From NCBI GenBank assembly GCA_013139225.1, contig WTBG01000154.1, positions 1 to 6,552 on the forward strand: a DNA stretch of 6,552 nucleotides, written 5' to 3'. The stretch comes from Deltaproteobacteria bacterium (GTDB lineage: Bacteria; Desulfobacterota; WTBG01). The position numbers and the translations under genes are program-made. Of this stretch, positions 6,356 through 6,552 are shown piece by piece (positions within the stretch are counted from its first letter, which is position 1; the number at the start of each line of letters is the position of its first letter). Below the pieces are notes generated by a model that had not been told where the DNA came from, made no database searches, and saw nothing but the letters and a program-made list of their open reading frames with translations.

Positions 6356-6552
6356 CTACTGCAAAATCTGGTTTTGACAGATCTTTTGGGCAAGCTTATC
6401 ACAGTTCTCAATTACTTTTGCTATCCCTTTTTTGCTTATTCTATCAATATGGATACCCGCTACAACGACAACATTTTTATTTAGTCTTGAAGAGAGCAAT
6501 TCAGCAACTCTTTGAGCTATAACATAATCCTTATGTCCCAAAAAATTATAAA
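6356..6552 (-). CDS. 3' end of a convergent gene, possibly an LpdD-like (prenylated-flavin chaperone-like) domain protein
   Basis: The minus-strand frame is open from the window edge to a TAG at 6356-6358 and gives about 65 residues. A TTG at 6541-6539 could serve as start, but the frame stays open upstream (Tyr-Asn-Phe-Leu-Gly-His-Lys), so this is most likely the C-terminus of a longer protein. The sequence looks like a genuine folded domain: GHKDYVIAQRVAELLSSRLN, a beta strand NVVVVAGIHID, then an amphipathic helix ISKKGIAKVIENCDKLAQKI. From memory, the GHK...VVVVAGIHxDxxxKE pattern resembles the C-terminus of small proteins annotated as LpdD-like prenylated flavin chaperone domains; I hold that name only tentatively. 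The last five residues (NQILQ) and the stop are encoded by the arm of the palindromic element. The gene converges on the yibQ-like gene and belongs to another transcription unit. Confidence 0.65.
   Translation of the reverse strand, partial: YNFLGHKDYVIAQRVAELLSSRLNKNVVVVAGIHIDRISKKGIAKVIENCDKLAQKICQNQILQ

Larger units (their letters stand above)
6196..6375. repeat. 180-bp imperfect palindrome / possible MITE-like element between convergent genes
   Basis: The ends are inverted repeats: AAACCCAGAATTTGCAGTAG at 6196-6215 pairs with the complement of 6356-6375 (AAAACCAGATTTTGCAGTAG), 18 of 20 positions matching. A second nested pair is CGATTTT at 6260-6266 with AAAATCG at 6302-6308. At the centre CATATC (6276-6281) and GATATG (6286-6291) flank a TACT loop. 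The centre of the inner hairpin (6283.5) almost coincides with that of the outer arms (6285.5), so the whole unit can fold into one long interrupted hairpin. It begins at the stop codon of the yibQ-like gene and ends inside the 3' end of the convergent gene. It has no coding capacity of its own. It could be a small non-autonomous mobile element, a dispersed intergenic repeat, or a bidirectional terminator, since A3 and T4 tracts flank the stem. I see no obvious target-site duplication. Confidence 0.7.

Noticed and set aside
6196..6375. CRISPR-like or tandem repeat array at the right end
   Set aside because: There is one pair of inverted arms and no direct repeats with regular spacers.
6076..6522. 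Open + strand frames at 6076-6522 and 6230-6484 downstream of and overlapping the yibQ-like gene
   Set aside because: They run out of frame through the end of the yibQ-like gene, through the palindrome and antisense to the convergent gene. Their products show low-quality composition (Leu/Ser/Cys/Phe-rich), no recognisable family and no supporting ribosome binding site.

Overview
The window is an AT-rich, densely packed bacterial chromosomal segment, with five tandem genes on the + strand plus the end of a convergent gene. Content and order (split transketolase C-subunit, ftsE, ftsX, envC-like, ctpA-like, yibQ-like) indicate a Gram-negative (diderm) bacterium. The envC-like and yibQ-like products presuppose a periplasm, and E. 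coli also has envC next to yibQ. As I recall, the extended cluster with an S41 protease between them occurs in Desulfobacterota/Deltaproteobacteria, Nitrospirota and similar lineages. The sequence alone does not fix the phylum.

Layout: positions 1-432 are the 3' part of a transketolase C-terminal subunit gene. ftsE follows after 27 bp (460-1119). A 204-bp spacer (1120-1323) separates it from ftsX (1324-2223). A 77-bp gap leads to an EnvC-like amidase activator (2301-3482), and a 175-bp gap with a strong ribosome binding site leads to a C-terminal processing protease (3658-4980). The protease gene overlaps a membrane-anchored divergent polysaccharide deacetylase (4977-6197) by four bases. Beyond it, 6196-6375 is a long imperfect palindrome, and on the minus strand lies the 3' end of a convergent gene (6356-6552, cut by the window edge).

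How the genes work together: FtsE and FtsX form an ABC-type complex at the division septum. It uses ATP hydrolysis to control a periplasmic coiled-coil/LytM protein (EnvC), which in turn activates peptidoglycan amidases. The envC-like product here has lost the zinc ligands of active M23 peptidases, so it fits an activator rather than an enzyme. The S41 protease and the YibQ-type protein are exported or anchored in the same compartment. A role in cell-wall turnover or quality control is a reasonable inference from linkage, not shown by the sequence.

No obviously new multi-gene system is visible; the protein-coding part is a recognisable cell-division/envelope cluster. The least explained parts are the 180-bp palindromic element at the right end, the unusually long ftsE-ftsX spacer, and the convergent gene fragment.
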